Shown here: piece after piece, positions 55,661-63,456 of the stretch
Layout: every line of letters starts with the position of its first letter
Position numbering within the stretch: the first letter of the stretch is position 1
Assembly (NCBI RefSeq): GCF_017316185.1
Contig: NZ_JAFLVX010000005.1
Coordinates: forward strand, 1-64,000
Reading direction: 5' to 3'
Origin: Candidatus Vagococcus giribetii
GTDB taxonomy: Bacteria > Bacillota > Bacilli > Lactobacillales > Vagococcaceae
Length of the DNA: 64,000 nucleotides
The notes under the pieces: model-generated
Databases searched by the model: none
What the model saw: only the letters and a program-made list of their open reading frames with translations
Told to the model about the DNA's origin: nothing
Program-made: the position numbers and the translations under genes

Positions 55661-56110
55661 ATGATAACTACTTTTTGGGAAAAGTTTTGTCAGGAACAAA
55701 ATATCAACACCGCGATTCCTGAAGCTTGGATGTTTGGTGATCAGACAAAAGCTATGGGAGATGAGCTGGGGAACCTAGTCTTAGAAGGAAAGAAAACAGG
55801 AACCTGCTCAGCACACGCCTTATATGAACGAGAAAAAGAACCTCTACCACAGGTGGGGCAATACGATATTATTCTAAATGGTGATGGTGAGCCGATTGCG
55901 ATTACCCAATTAAAAAAGGTCACAGTCATTAAAATGGATGACGTCACACCTGAATTTGCCAGAAAAGAAGGCGAAGGGGATTTAAGTTATGACTATTGGT
56001 ATCAAGAACATGTTCGCTTTTTTACCCAACAATTTAAAGAAATGGGTTTGTTTTTTTCAACGGATATGTTACTGGTCTGTGAAGAATTTGAAGTTGTTTA
56101 TAGAAACTAA
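55661..56110 (+). CDS. ASCH-domain protein
   Basis: The 149-residue protein has the ASCH fold, related to PUA RNA-binding domains. It has MFGDQTKAMGDELGNLVLEGKKTGTCS near 22-50 (the G-K-T-T-like loop), QYDIILNGDGEPIAITQLKKVTVI near 70, and a C-terminal SYDYWYQEHVRFFTQQ. An RNA or nucleoside-modifying role is suggested for the family (YqfB has amidohydrolase activity on N4-acetylcytidine); here it is only a possibility. GGGAGG precedes ATG 55661. Confidence 0.85.
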   Translation: MITTFWEKFCQEQNINTAIPEAWMFGDQTKAMGDELGNLVLEGKKTGTCSAHALYEREKEPLPQVGQYDIILNGDGEPIAITQLKKVTVIKMDDVTPEFARKEGEGDLSYDYWYQEHVRFFTQQFKEMGLFFSTDMLLVCEEFEVVYRN

Positions 56111-56124
56111 GATAAGAATGGAAA

Positions 56125-56164
56125 AAAGAGGCTACGATCTATTTAGATTATAGCCTCTTTTACA
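56125..56164 (+). terminator. Terminator after the ASCH gene
   Basis: AAAGAGGCTA/TAGCCTCTTT stem followed by T residues; the inner loop can pair further (ATCT/AGAT). Confidence 0.8.
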
Positions 56165-56165
56165 A

Positions 56166-56232
56166 ACTAAACGGTTTAACAGAAGTAGCTTCTTTAAGAA
56201 ATAAGCTGAACACTTCTGTCACAACCTCTCTT
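56166..56232. repeat. Dispersed intergenic repeat, copy 2
   Basis: Second copy of the element at 48727-48795. On the reverse strand GACAGAAGTG, AGCTT, a loop, AAGCT and ACTTCTGTTA form a nested hairpin. It sits between the ASCH terminator and the end of mhqD, in the same context as copy 1. Confidence 0.65.
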
Positions 56233-56236
56233 TTTC

Positions 56237-56839
56237 TTAATTTCTTACGTTACCTAGCCATTCTTTAGCTCGTGATACTTCTAAAAAGGTCAATTGATGG
56301 GATTTTGTCCACTCTTCTGTGAGCCTAGCTCCTCGTTCTCTCAATAATGACAAGACTCTTTGACTATCAGCTAAAGATACGATTGGGTCTTGTGTCCCCA
56401 TAGTAACAAAAACTTGTGTCTCTTTAAGATCTAAATGATTCGTTACTTCCACTGGATACATTGGATGGAACAATATAGCTGTTTGATAAATTTCTGGGTG
56501 ATCCAGTAATAATCTCATACCTATATTAGCTCCGTTTGAGTAGCCAACTAATACCACTTGTTCCAATGAAAAATCATGGGTATTGGCTAATTCTTTAATA
56601 AAGTCATCTAGTTCTTTACTGCGCTCTGCCAAGTCTTTTTCATCAAAGACACCTTCTTCCAATCGACGAAAGAAACGTGGATAGCCATTCTCTAGTATCG
56701 CTCCTCTAATGCCGATTAATGTAGCCTCTTGATTCAAGTCTTTTCCCACATCAATCAAAGACTCTTCTGTTCCACCTGTTCCGTGCAGTAACACCAACAC
56801 TGGTGCATCTTTTTTTCCTTGTTGAATGATATAATTCAT
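56237..56839 (-). CDS. Carboxylesterase, MhqD-like alpha/beta hydrolase
   Basis: The 200-residue serine hydrolase is of the phospholipase/carboxylesterase group. LVLLHGTGGTEESL near 12 forms the oxyanion region, the nucleophile is in VLVGYSNGANIG near 90, and a C-terminal Asp/His pair lies in MGTQDPIV and the final SHQL. Bacillus MhqD sits in the MhqR regulon for quinone stress, and here it is the last gene of an equivalent operon. I start at ATG 56839; the frame opens at TTG 56857 inside the upstream gene. Confidence 0.88.
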   Translation of the reverse strand: MNYIIQQGKKDAPVLVLLHGTGGTEESLIDVGKDLNQEATLIGIRGAILENGYPRFFRRLEEGVFDEKDLAERSKELDDFIKELANTHDFSLEQVVLVGYSNGANIGMRLLLDHPEIYQTAILFHPMYPVEVTNHLDLKETQVFVTMGTQDPIVSLADSQRVLSLLRERGARLTEEWTKSHQLTFLEVSRAKEWLGNVRN

Positions 56840-56853
56840 CTCTTCCACTCCCT

Positions 56854-57462
56854 TCAATCTGGTCTTTTTAAGGTCACTCGTTTTCCTAGAGCGGCATAAT
56901 CATTCCCTGCTAAACGGCTCATAGGATTTAGTTTATCTGGGTCAATTCGTCCCTGATGATACAACTCTTCTTTCACATGATACGTCTCAACTTTTAATAA
57001 CAATAAATCTGCTGTGACAGTGTTCTCAGTCTTAATCGGAACATGTTCGTACAACGAAACTTCCATTTTAATACTAAGTTCATCGATCAAAGGCACTGAC
57101 ACCACAGCTCCTTGCGTCATCGTAAAAGTCGTACGACTCAGCTCACTTTCTGTTGACTCTAAGTTAGCAGCTGTTTCATTAATGTTTTGAATATTCTCTT
57201 CATCAGCTATATGGATAACTGCTTCTTTTTTAGCTAATATATTTCTAGCAGTGTCTTTCATCACACCTGATTTTCGTTGAATCGCCAAAGAGACAATTGG
57301 AGGATTTGATGTCACAATATTAAAGTAGCTAAAAGGGGCAATGTTAAGTACCCCTTCTTCTGACAAACTTGTGACAACTGCCACTGGCCTTGGAATAATT
57401 GAGCCGATTAATAATTTATAATTATCTCTCTCCGTTAATTCCTCTGGTTTAATAGATAGCAT
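56854..57462 (-). CDS. Flavin reductase-like (FMN-binding) protein
   Basis: The 202-residue flavin reductase domain protein has LLIGSIIPRPVAVVTSLSEEG near residue 18, APFSYFNIVTSNPP near 42, and LLLLKVETYHV near 150, as in the DIM6/NTAB family. It would bind FMN and reduce flavin or quinone-like substrates. It lies between the ring-cleavage-type genes and mhqD with 11 bp and a short overlap, so it belongs to the quinone-defence operon. Confidence 0.85.
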   Translation of the reverse strand: MLSIKPEELTERDNYKLLIGSIIPRPVAVVTSLSEEGVLNIAPFSYFNIVTSNPPIVSLAIQRKSGVMKDTARNILAKKEAVIHIADEENIQNINETAANLESTESELSRTTFTMTQGAVVSVPLIDELSIKMEVSLYEHVPIKTENTVTADLLLLKVETYHVKEELYHQGRIDPDKLNPMSRLAGNDYAALGKRVTLKRPD

Positions 57463-57473
57463 GACTCTCCTCC

Positions 57474-58364
57474 TTATCTAATGGGTGGTAGACTTTCTTC
57501 TAGATTTTTTCTCATGTATTCAAATTGAGGTGGCAACATTAGATTAGTTCCTAATTCTTCAAAGCTTTCATTAATAGTGAATCCTGGACCATCTGTTGCT
57601 AACTCAAACACAATATGTCCTTTTTCAGCAAAGTAAACAGCTTTGAAATACTGACGATCTTTAATTTCAGTGACATTGTAACCTTCATTGTATAAGAAGT
57701 CTTGCCATTCTCTGTGCTCAACTTCATTAGGAATTGACCAAGCAATATGATGCACCGTTCCTACACCAAAGCGACCTCTTGGCAATCTTTCTTTTGGCAC
57801 AATAATATGATGTTTTTCTTCACCTACAGTTAGTAAATGAGTGGCTACATCGTCTTCTTTTTCAACAACTAAGCCCAAGTCATCTCTTAATGTTTCCACT
57901 GTTTGTTTAGGTTGGCTAGTTAAAAGAGCTGTCCCGTGGAACCCTAAAATAGCAGGTGTCTCGCTTTCAATAGTAGATTCTACTAAAGCAATAGCTAACC
58001 CATGAGTGTCTTCAAATTCCATTGTTGGTGCTAAAAATAAGCGACTGATCTTAAAATCGATGTCAAAACTTGTTAAGCGTTCGTTCCAATAACCCATGCT
58101 TCCTTTTGGAATGCGAAAGGCGATTCGACCAACTTGTCCACTACCCACACGACCTTGATGTTCATTTTTCCAGTTGAAAAAAGTCATTGTTGTACCAACT
58201 TCTGCTTGTTCGTTACCAAAGTATAAATGGTAAGTATTTGGGTCATCAAAATTAACGGTTTGTTTGATTAATCTTAATTGTAAGATACCTTCGTAGAAAG
58301 CCACGTTTTCTTTAGGGTCTCCTACAATAGCTGATATATGATGTATTCTTTTAATTGCTTCCAT
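57474..58364 (-). CDS. Ring-cleaving dioxygenase, MhqO/MhqA-like
   Basis: The 296-residue double VOC protein has HHISAIVGDPKENVAFYEGIL near 8 and a second repeat from about 150. VHHIAWSIPNEVEHREW near 212 and HIVFELATDGPGF near 260 carry the His and Glu of the metal site. The family includes Bacillus MhqA, MhqE and MhqO, glyoxalase/extradiol-dioxygenase-like enzymes tied to hydroquinone resistance. It follows its paralogue by five bases. Confidence 0.9.
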   Translation of the reverse strand: MEAIKRIHHISAIVGDPKENVAFYEGILQLRLIKQTVNFDDPNTYHLYFGNEQAEVGTTMTFFNWKNEHQGRVGSGQVGRIAFRIPKGSMGYWNERLTSFDIDFKISRLFLAPTMEFEDTHGLAIALVESTIESETPAILGFHGTALLTSQPKQTVETLRDDLGLVVEKEDDVATHLLTVGEEKHHIIVPKERLPRGRFGVGTVHHIAWSIPNEVEHREWQDFLYNEGYNVTEIKDRQYFKAVYFAEKGHIVFELATDGPGFTINESFEELGTNLMLPPQFEYMRKNLEESLPPIR

Positions 58365-58369
58365 AAGTA

Positions 58370-59338
58370 TTAACTCCTTTTTGTATTAAATGGTTTAATA
58401 ACGCCTTCGATATACTCTCTTTTTTCTTCTAAGAAAGGTGCTAGAGATAGACTTTCACCTAATGTTTCATAAGGCTCGTCTCCCATAAATCCAGGCTCAT
58501 CTGTTGCTAATTCCACTAAAATGTGACCAATACGCACATAAAGTGATTCAAAATAATAACGATCCACGTGACCAGAGTTAGCTAAACCTAAACGGTCAAA
58601 CAAGTCTTTCCACACAAATAGTGATTCTCTTGTTTTCACTCTGAATGCCACATGATGAACTTCACCGTATCCTTGGCGAGCGTCTTGACTCTTTGTATCT
58701 TCTACTAAGACCATTTGAGCGCCATTACCACCTTCACCGACTTCCATGAGATGGCGGTTGCCTTCCTGAGCAATTTCTTTAAATTGAAACACTTGCTCCA
58801 TTAAGCCTTTAAAGTTCTCGAAATAGCTAATAGTTATTTCCACTCGACCTAAGCCATAAATAGCATATTGTTCTGGCACGGGGCCTTTTTTCCAAGGAAT
58901 CCCTGGTTTCATCCCTTGATTAGTTTGATCAGACATTAATTGATAGCATTGCTCATCTTCATCCCAAAAGTTTAATACTTTTACACCAAAACTTTCAGTG
59001 ATTTCTTCATGACGGACACCAAACTCTTCAAAACGGTTTTTGTAGTAAACAAGAGCTTCATCTGTTGGAACACGGAAACCTGAGCGACTAATGGTATTCG
59101 TTCCTTTAGCTCCTTTTGGATTATTTGGAAAATCAAAGAACGTCATAGTTGTTCCTGGTGTTCCGTAGTCGTCAGCAAAGTAAGTGTGATACGTATAAAT
59201 ATCATCTTGGTTCACTGTTTTCTTCACTAATCTCATACCTAAAATATCTGTAAAGAAACGGTAATTTTTCTCCGCATCACTTGTCATTGCTGTTACGTGG
59301 TGTAATCCTAATAATTGATCTTTTTCTTGAATCTTCAT
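58370..59338 (-). CDS. Ring-cleaving dioxygenase, MhqO/MhqA-like (paralogue)
   Basis: The 322-residue double VOC protein starts GLHHVTAMTSDAEKNYRFFTDIL. It has EVHHVAFRVKTRESLFVW near 222 and HILVELATDEPGF near 275 with the metal-site His/Glu. It is about 30 residues longer than the next gene's product and clearly a paralogue, so the two may prefer different quinols. It lies 16 bp after the MarR gene. Ribosome site AGAGGG. Confidence 0.9.
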   Translation of the reverse strand: MKIQEKDQLLGLHHVTAMTSDAEKNYRFFTDILGMRLVKKTVNQDDIYTYHTYFADDYGTPGTTMTFFDFPNNPKGAKGTNTISRSGFRVPTDEALVYYKNRFEEFGVRHEEITESFGVKVLNFWDEDEQCYQLMSDQTNQGMKPGIPWKKGPVPEQYAIYGLGRVEITISYFENFKGLMEQVFQFKEIAQEGNRHLMEVGEGGNGAQMVLVEDTKSQDARQGYGEVHHVAFRVKTRESLFVWKDLFDRLGLANSGHVDRYYFESLYVRIGHILVELATDEPGFMGDEPYETLGESLSLAPFLEEKREYIEGVIKPFNTKRS

Positions 59339-59354
59339 CTCTTATCCCTCTTTC

Positions 59355-59792
59355 TTATATCTCTTTATCTAATCGTCGATTGACTTTACCTAGTAATTTA
59401 ATCAGTTGAGTTAGCTCATCATCATCTAAAGAAGAAAAACAAGCTGAAATAGTTTTTGCATGGAGAGGAAAAATCTCTGCCATTAATGACTTGCCTTGTT
59501 CTGATAGGCTCACATAAGTCATTCGTTTATCTTTTGGGCTCACTGAGCGAATGACATAGCCCTTTTTCTCTAGTTGGTCAATTACATAAGTGGTACTACT
59601 ACTAGCAATTAAGATTTTTTCTTTAATGTGTTGAGTGGCTTGTTCCCCTTGATGGAATAATAACTCCATCACTGAAAACTCAGTCATATTCAACCCGTAA
59701 CAAGTAACATCTTGTTTCACTATTTTTTCTAACTTATTGCTCCCTCTCATGATGCCAATAAAAGCACCCAAGGCCTTATCTTCTCGTTTCAT
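59355..59792 (-). CDS. MarR-family regulator, MhqR-like
   Basis: The 145-residue MarR protein has a winged helix near residues 33-100 (MTEFSVMELLFHQGEQATQHIKEKI is spread across it; SSTTYVIDQLEKKGYVIRSVSPKDKR includes the wing). In Bacillus, MhqR represses quinone-degradation genes and releases DNA on exposure to hydroquinones or catechol. Here the regulator is the first gene of its own operon, and a perfect palindrome like the MhqR operator is just upstream, so autoregulation is expected. AAAGGAG precedes ATG 59792. Confidence 0.9.
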   Translation of the reverse strand: MKREDKALGAFIGIMRGSNKLEKIVKQDVTCYGLNMTEFSVMELLFHQGEQATQHIKEKILIASSSTTYVIDQLEKKGYVIRSVSPKDKRMTYVSLSEQGKSLMAEIFPLHAKTISACFSSLDDDELTQLIKLLGKVNRRLDKEI

Positions 59793-59820
59793 GTTGTCAT
59801 CACTCCTTTACCTATTTAAT

Positions 59821-59840
59821 TTATCTCGAATTCGAGATAA
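59821..59840. promoter_or_regulatory. MhqR-like operator
   Basis: A perfect 20-bp palindrome, TTATCTCGAA and its complement, matches the ATCTcgaatTCgAGAT inverted repeat I recall for Bacillus MhqR targets. It lies in the leader 28 bp before the regulator's start codon. Confidence 0.8.
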
Positions 59841-59881
59841 TAATCTAAAAAAATATAAGTTACTTTTCTTAACTTGGTCTT

Positions 59882-59933
59882 AGTATAACTCCTTACTTAC
59901 AAAAAGTAAACAGATTTGACTTACTTTTTGTAA
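59882..59933 (-). promoter_or_regulatory. mhq operon promoter with TTACTTTTTGTAA repeats
   Basis: On the reverse strand TTTACT (59905-59910), 17 bp and TATACT (59882-59887) form the promoter. Two oppositely oriented copies of TTACTTTTTGTAA (59897-59909 and 59921-59933) cover and precede its -35. This is a second possible operator, distinct from the MhqR palindrome and similar to repeats at the nitroreductase gene. Confidence 0.55.
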
Positions 59934-59940
59934 TAGAGTT

Positions 59941-59987
59941 AAAAAGAGCGTGATATCAAGCTTTTGACTTGTTATCACGCTTTTTTT
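59941..59987. terminator. Bidirectional terminator after the YoaK-like gene
   Basis: GCGTGATAACAAG/CTTGATATCACGC stem with T runs on both sides. Confidence 0.85.
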
Positions 59988-60669
59988 ATTTCCTCATTTG
60001 ATTCAATCGATAAAACCGAAGCACCATAATCGTTTCATAAATAGCTAAGACAAATAAAACCGCCGCAATCAACATGACTGTTTTACCATTTAATAAATGA
60101 TAACTATAGATAGATAAAATAGCCCCTAACACAAAAGAAAAAACAACACGGAAAAAGTGAAGGAAATTCTCCTTATCCTGAGTTTCTCTTGTTTTGAGAT
60201 ACTCATAGAAATTAACGGCTAAACCTTTAATATTTCCCGTTGTAAACAAACTTGTATAGGTTTTACCATCTATCTTATCAAAAGCCACCCACTGAATCGC
60301 TGCTGTGAAAGCTATTAACACTGTCACAAAGGTGCTATGGCTATTAACTAAAGGTAGTCCCACCACTAAAAAGACTAAGGCTTCAAAGTATAAGATAAAC
60401 AAGCGCCAATAATGAATTTGTTTCTTTTTAAAAAAATCAATGGCGTACTTAGCTAACAAGATACCTGTAAAAAAGCACATGATTGAAAGAATCTTCTTCC
60501 AAACACTACTCCACTCCCCATCAAATCCTTGAATAATAGCTAAGATAACATTACCTGTTTGAGCAGAAGCAAACACATCATAATGGATATACGTGTACGC
60601 ATCCATCGCTCCCCCTATAAAGGTCAAAATCAGTCCTACCATACGATCTTCATGAAAATTTGTTGTCAT
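59986..60669 (-). CDS. YoaK-like (DUF1275) membrane protein
   Basis: The 227-residue protein has six hydrophobic segments and the DUF1275 features LTFIGGAMDAYTYIHYDVFASAQTGNVI (near 15-42, split here by a helix end) and TSLFTTGNIKGLA near 140. The family is common in bacteria and its function is unknown. It is a single gene between two terminators. Confidence 0.85.
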   Translation of the reverse strand: MTTNFHEDRMVGLILTFIGGAMDAYTYIHYDVFASAQTGNVILAIIQGFDGEWSSVWKKILSIMCFFTGILLAKYAIDFFKKKQIHYWRLFILYFEALVFLVVGLPLVNSHSTFVTVLIAFTAAIQWVAFDKIDGKTYTSLFTTGNIKGLAVNFYEYLKTRETQDKENFLHFFRVVFSFVLGAILSIYSYHLLNGKTVMLIAAVLFVLAIYETIMVLRFYRLNQMRK

Positions 60670-60734
60670 TTTATCACCAGCATTTTTTAAGATGGCTCTA
60701 TTTTAACACAAAACCACTCAAAACAGGATTAATC

Positions 60735-60780
60735 AACAGAATAGAGGCCGACATTTAAGTCAGCCTCTATTCTGTTTTTC
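60735..60780. terminator. Terminator after the malic enzyme gene
   Basis: AACAGAATAGAGGC pairs with GCCTCTATTCTGTT around GAC..GTC, then TTTTT; symmetrical enough for both strands. Confidence 0.85.
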
Positions 60781-60792
60781 AAAACTTTTTTA

Positions 60793-61959
60793 CTAGTCGT
60801 TAACAGCGTCTGCCACACTTTTAGCCACAACTTTTGCCACGCCTTCTTGGAATGGATCTGGAATAATATTAGTTGTCGACAACTCTTCTGCAGGAACTAA
60901 ACTAGCAATTCCTTTAGCTGCAGCAATTTGCATGTCAATCGTAATATCTCTCGCACGAGCGTCTAGAGCTCCTCTAAAAATACCAGGGAATGCTAAAACA
61001 TTGTTGATTTGGTTAGGGAAGTCACTACGTCCTGTTCCCACAATATAAGCACCTGCTTCATGAGCTTCATCTGGGAAAATTTCTGGTGTTGGATTAGCCA
61101 TAGCGAAAATCACAGGTTTCTCAGTCATTTCTTTAATCCATTCAGGTTTCAACACGCCCGGTGCCGATACACCTACAAAAACATCTGCGCCTTTTAGAGC
61201 GTCTTCTAACGTGCCTTCACGCAACTCACGGTTAGTTACTTTAGCAATATCTGCGTGATGAGGAGCTAATGTTTCTGATTGAGATTCAGAAATAATCCCA
61301 AAACGATCGACTACAGTAATATGTTTCACACCAGCTGCTAAGAATTTACGAGTAATAGATAAACCAGCTGAGCCACCACCGTTGACCACAACTCTTACGT
61401 CTTCAATGTCTTTTTCGATTAGTTTAAGGGCATTGTAAAAGGCCGCTAATACAACAATTGCTGTCCCGTGTTGGTCATCATGGAACACAGGAATATCCAA
61501 TTCTTCAATCAAGCGACGTTCAATCTCAAAACAACGAGGGGCACTAATATCTTCTAAGTTAATCCCACCAAATGTAGGAGCAATCATTTTGACTGTTTGG
61601 ATAATTTCCTCTGTATCTGTTGTGTCTAACACAATCGGTACAGAGTCTACATTAGCAAAGCGTTTGAAAAGAGCTGCTTTTCCTTCCATAACTGGCATTG
61701 CTGCTTCTGGTCCAATATCGCCTAATCCTAATACAGCCGTTCCATCACTAATAACAGCTACTGTATTTTTTTTAGTTGTTAACTCATAAGCTAGTTCTTT
61801 GTTGTCAGCAATTGCTGAAGACACGGCTGCAACACCTGGTGTGTAGGCAATACTCAAGTCTTCTTTGTTGTTGATTGCTACTTTTGATTCAACGGATAAT
61901 TTTCCGCCGTTTTCTCTGGCTTGTTCAATTGCTAATTCTTTTACGTCTTTCTTTGTCAT
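60793..61959 (-). CDS. maeE: NAD-dependent malic enzyme
   Basis: Oxidatively decarboxylates malate to pyruvate and CO2. The 388-residue short bacterial form has LSIAYTPGVAAVS near 35, ISDGTAVLGLGDIGPEAAMPVMEGK (69-93, broken here only by loops), and the metal site region VFHDDQHGTAIVVLAA near 158. Its Rossmann region holds VVNGGGSAGLSI near 188. It follows the transporter gene by 19 bp. With a 2HCT carrier upstream and a divergent CitA-type kinase, this is the mae locus known from enterococci and L. casei for growth on malate. Confidence 0.95.
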   Translation of the reverse strand: MTKKDVKELAIEQARENGGKLSVESKVAINNKEDLSIAYTPGVAAVSSAIADNKELAYELTTKKNTVAVISDGTAVLGLGDIGPEAAMPVMEGKAALFKRFANVDSVPIVLDTTDTEEIIQTVKMIAPTFGGINLEDISAPRCFEIERRLIEELDIPVFHDDQHGTAIVVLAAFYNALKLIEKDIEDVRVVVNGGGSAGLSITRKFLAAGVKHITVVDRFGIISESQSETLAPHHADIAKVTNRELREGTLEDALKGADVFVGVSAPGVLKPEWIKEMTEKPVIFAMANPTPEIFPDEAHEAGAYIVGTGRSDFPNQINNVLAFPGIFRGALDARARDITIDMQIAAAKGIASLVPAEELSTTNIIPDPFQEGVAKVVAKSVADAVND

Positions 61960-61978
61960 GGTTATTTCCTCCCCTAAT

Positions 61979-63316
61979 TTAGAAAATCATTCTTAAGATA
62001 GCTGTCATGGTAATAACAGTAATCGCACCACCAAGTCGTGTGGCTACTTGAGCAAATGGCATTAAGTTCATACGATTCGTTGTACTTAAAATAGCCACAT
62101 CTCCTGTACCACCCATTCCACTTTGGCAAGCTGAAATAATAGCTGCTTCTACTGGATACATATTCATAAAACGTGAAATGAAAAATCCTGTCATGATAAC
62201 AGTGAATACCGTACTAATAACCACTAAGAAATATTGCCATGTTAGTACACCAACAACGTCTTTTAATGGAATGTAAAGTAATCCTAAACCTGCCATCAAT
62301 GGGAAAGTAAAATTCCCTGAAATAAATTTGTATAATTGTTTTGATCCTTTTTGTGTTTCTTTTGGCACAACGTTTAAATATTTTAAAAGAGCTGCCACAA
62401 CAATCATTAAAACAGGACCTGGGAAACCAGTTAAATGTTGTAGTAAACCACCTGTGATAAATAACGTACACGCAGTTAAGACACCTGCTCCCATTAATTT
62501 CACATCAATTGGTGATTTATCTTCTTCTAATGCATCGGCTAAATCATCAGAATCTCCCATTTTTACTAATTGACCTTGACCAGATAAGTGAGGTTTCTTT
62601 TCCCCTAAACGACTAATAATGGCTGAGCACATAATGGCAAAGAAATTACCAATAATCGTTGCAGGAATTAATTGTCCCACTAACTGTTCACTACCCATAC
62701 CAGTAATGGCACTGTAACCAAGTGATAAAGGTAAAATTCCTTCACCAATACCTCCTGCTAAAACAGGTGTGACAACAAAGAATAAAGTTTGTTTCCAATC
62801 CATACCCAGAGCCACTCCAACTGCTGTTCCAACACCCATAGCTAAAATCATTCCAAGTAACATCGGAATAATCATTTTCATCAAGCCTTGAACTAATATT
62901 TTACGGTTCATTCCTAAGATACTACCACAAACAAGACAAGCAATATAGAAGTATAAGAAATTTGCTTGCTTCATTAGCATATCTGCTGATTTTAAAACGT
63001 TCTCATTTATTAAATTGAAAAAAACTAAAATAGACGGTACTAATAATGACATAATAGCTGGACCACCAAAATTCTTAATAACAGGAATATTAGCACCAAT
63101 CGTTCCTAACAACCAACCCATGGTTAAAATAACTGCAAAACCACCTAACATGTTAACCGGTAATTGCTGTAAGTAGGCAGTAATCAAAATAACTGTTGAT
63201 AAGACAATATAAACTGGTAAGGGAACAGACCCTACATGAATATTCATCCAATCTTTCTTTTCTTTCACTGATGTACTGTGTTTGACTACTTTTGGTTTAT
63301 TTAACTTTGTTTCCAC
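61979..63316 (-). CDS. maeP: Malate transporter, 2-hydroxycarboxylate (2HCT) family
   Basis: The 445-residue carrier imports malate, probably with protons. It has about eleven hydrophobic spans and the two GGxG hairpin loops of 2HCT proteins: AGGIGEGILPLSLGYS near 190, and CQSGMGGTGDVAILSTTNRM near 400 with the conserved Arg soon after (ATRLGGA). The start is GTG 63316 after AGGAGG. It is first in the maePE operon, divergent from the sensor kinase gene. Confidence 0.95.
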   Translation of the reverse strand: METKLNKPKVVKHSTSVKEKKDWMNIHVGSVPLPVYIVLSTVILITAYLQQLPVNMLGGFAVILTMGWLLGTIGANIPVIKNFGGPAIMSLLVPSILVFFNLINENVLKSADMLMKQANFLYFYIACLVCGSILGMNRKILVQGLMKMIIPMLLGMILAMGVGTAVGVALGMDWKQTLFFVVTPVLAGGIGEGILPLSLGYSAITGMGSEQLVGQLIPATIIGNFFAIMCSAIISRLGEKKPHLSGQGQLVKMGDSDDLADALEEDKSPIDVKLMGAGVLTACTLFITGGLLQHLTGFPGPVLMIVVAALLKYLNVVPKETQKGSKQLYKFISGNFTFPLMAGLGLLYIPLKDVVGVLTWQYFLVVISTVFTVIMTGFFISRFMNMYPVEAAIISACQSGMGGTGDVAILSTTNRMNLMPFAQVATRLGGAITVITMTAILRMIF

Positions 63317-63352
63317 TTGTTTTCCTCCTTTGTTTTTACACCCACAGTGTAT

Positions 63353-63409
63353 TGGAAGCGTTTTTTTAAAGATACATTATTTAACTAATTTAAATTAATC
63401 CAACTAATT
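63353..63409. promoter_or_regulatory. Control region between maeP and the sensor kinase gene
   Basis: TGGAAGCGTTTTTT (63353-63366) resembles a cre site with three mismatches. AACTAATT occurs twice (63383-63390 and 63402-63409), 19 bp apart, each followed by an A/T word. This suggests binding sites for the MaeR response regulator, whose gene is expected beyond the right edge. Confidence 0.5.
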
Positions 63410-63428
63410 AAATTTCAGAAATATTTGC

Positions 63429-63434
63429 TATAAT
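63429..63434 (+). promoter_or_regulatory. -10 element of the sensor kinase gene
   Basis: Consensus TATAAT, 23 bases before the ATG, without a good -35; activation through the upstream AACTAATT repeats would explain this. Confidence 0.45.
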
Positions 63435-63456
63435 GAACATAAAAGGGAGGGATTTC

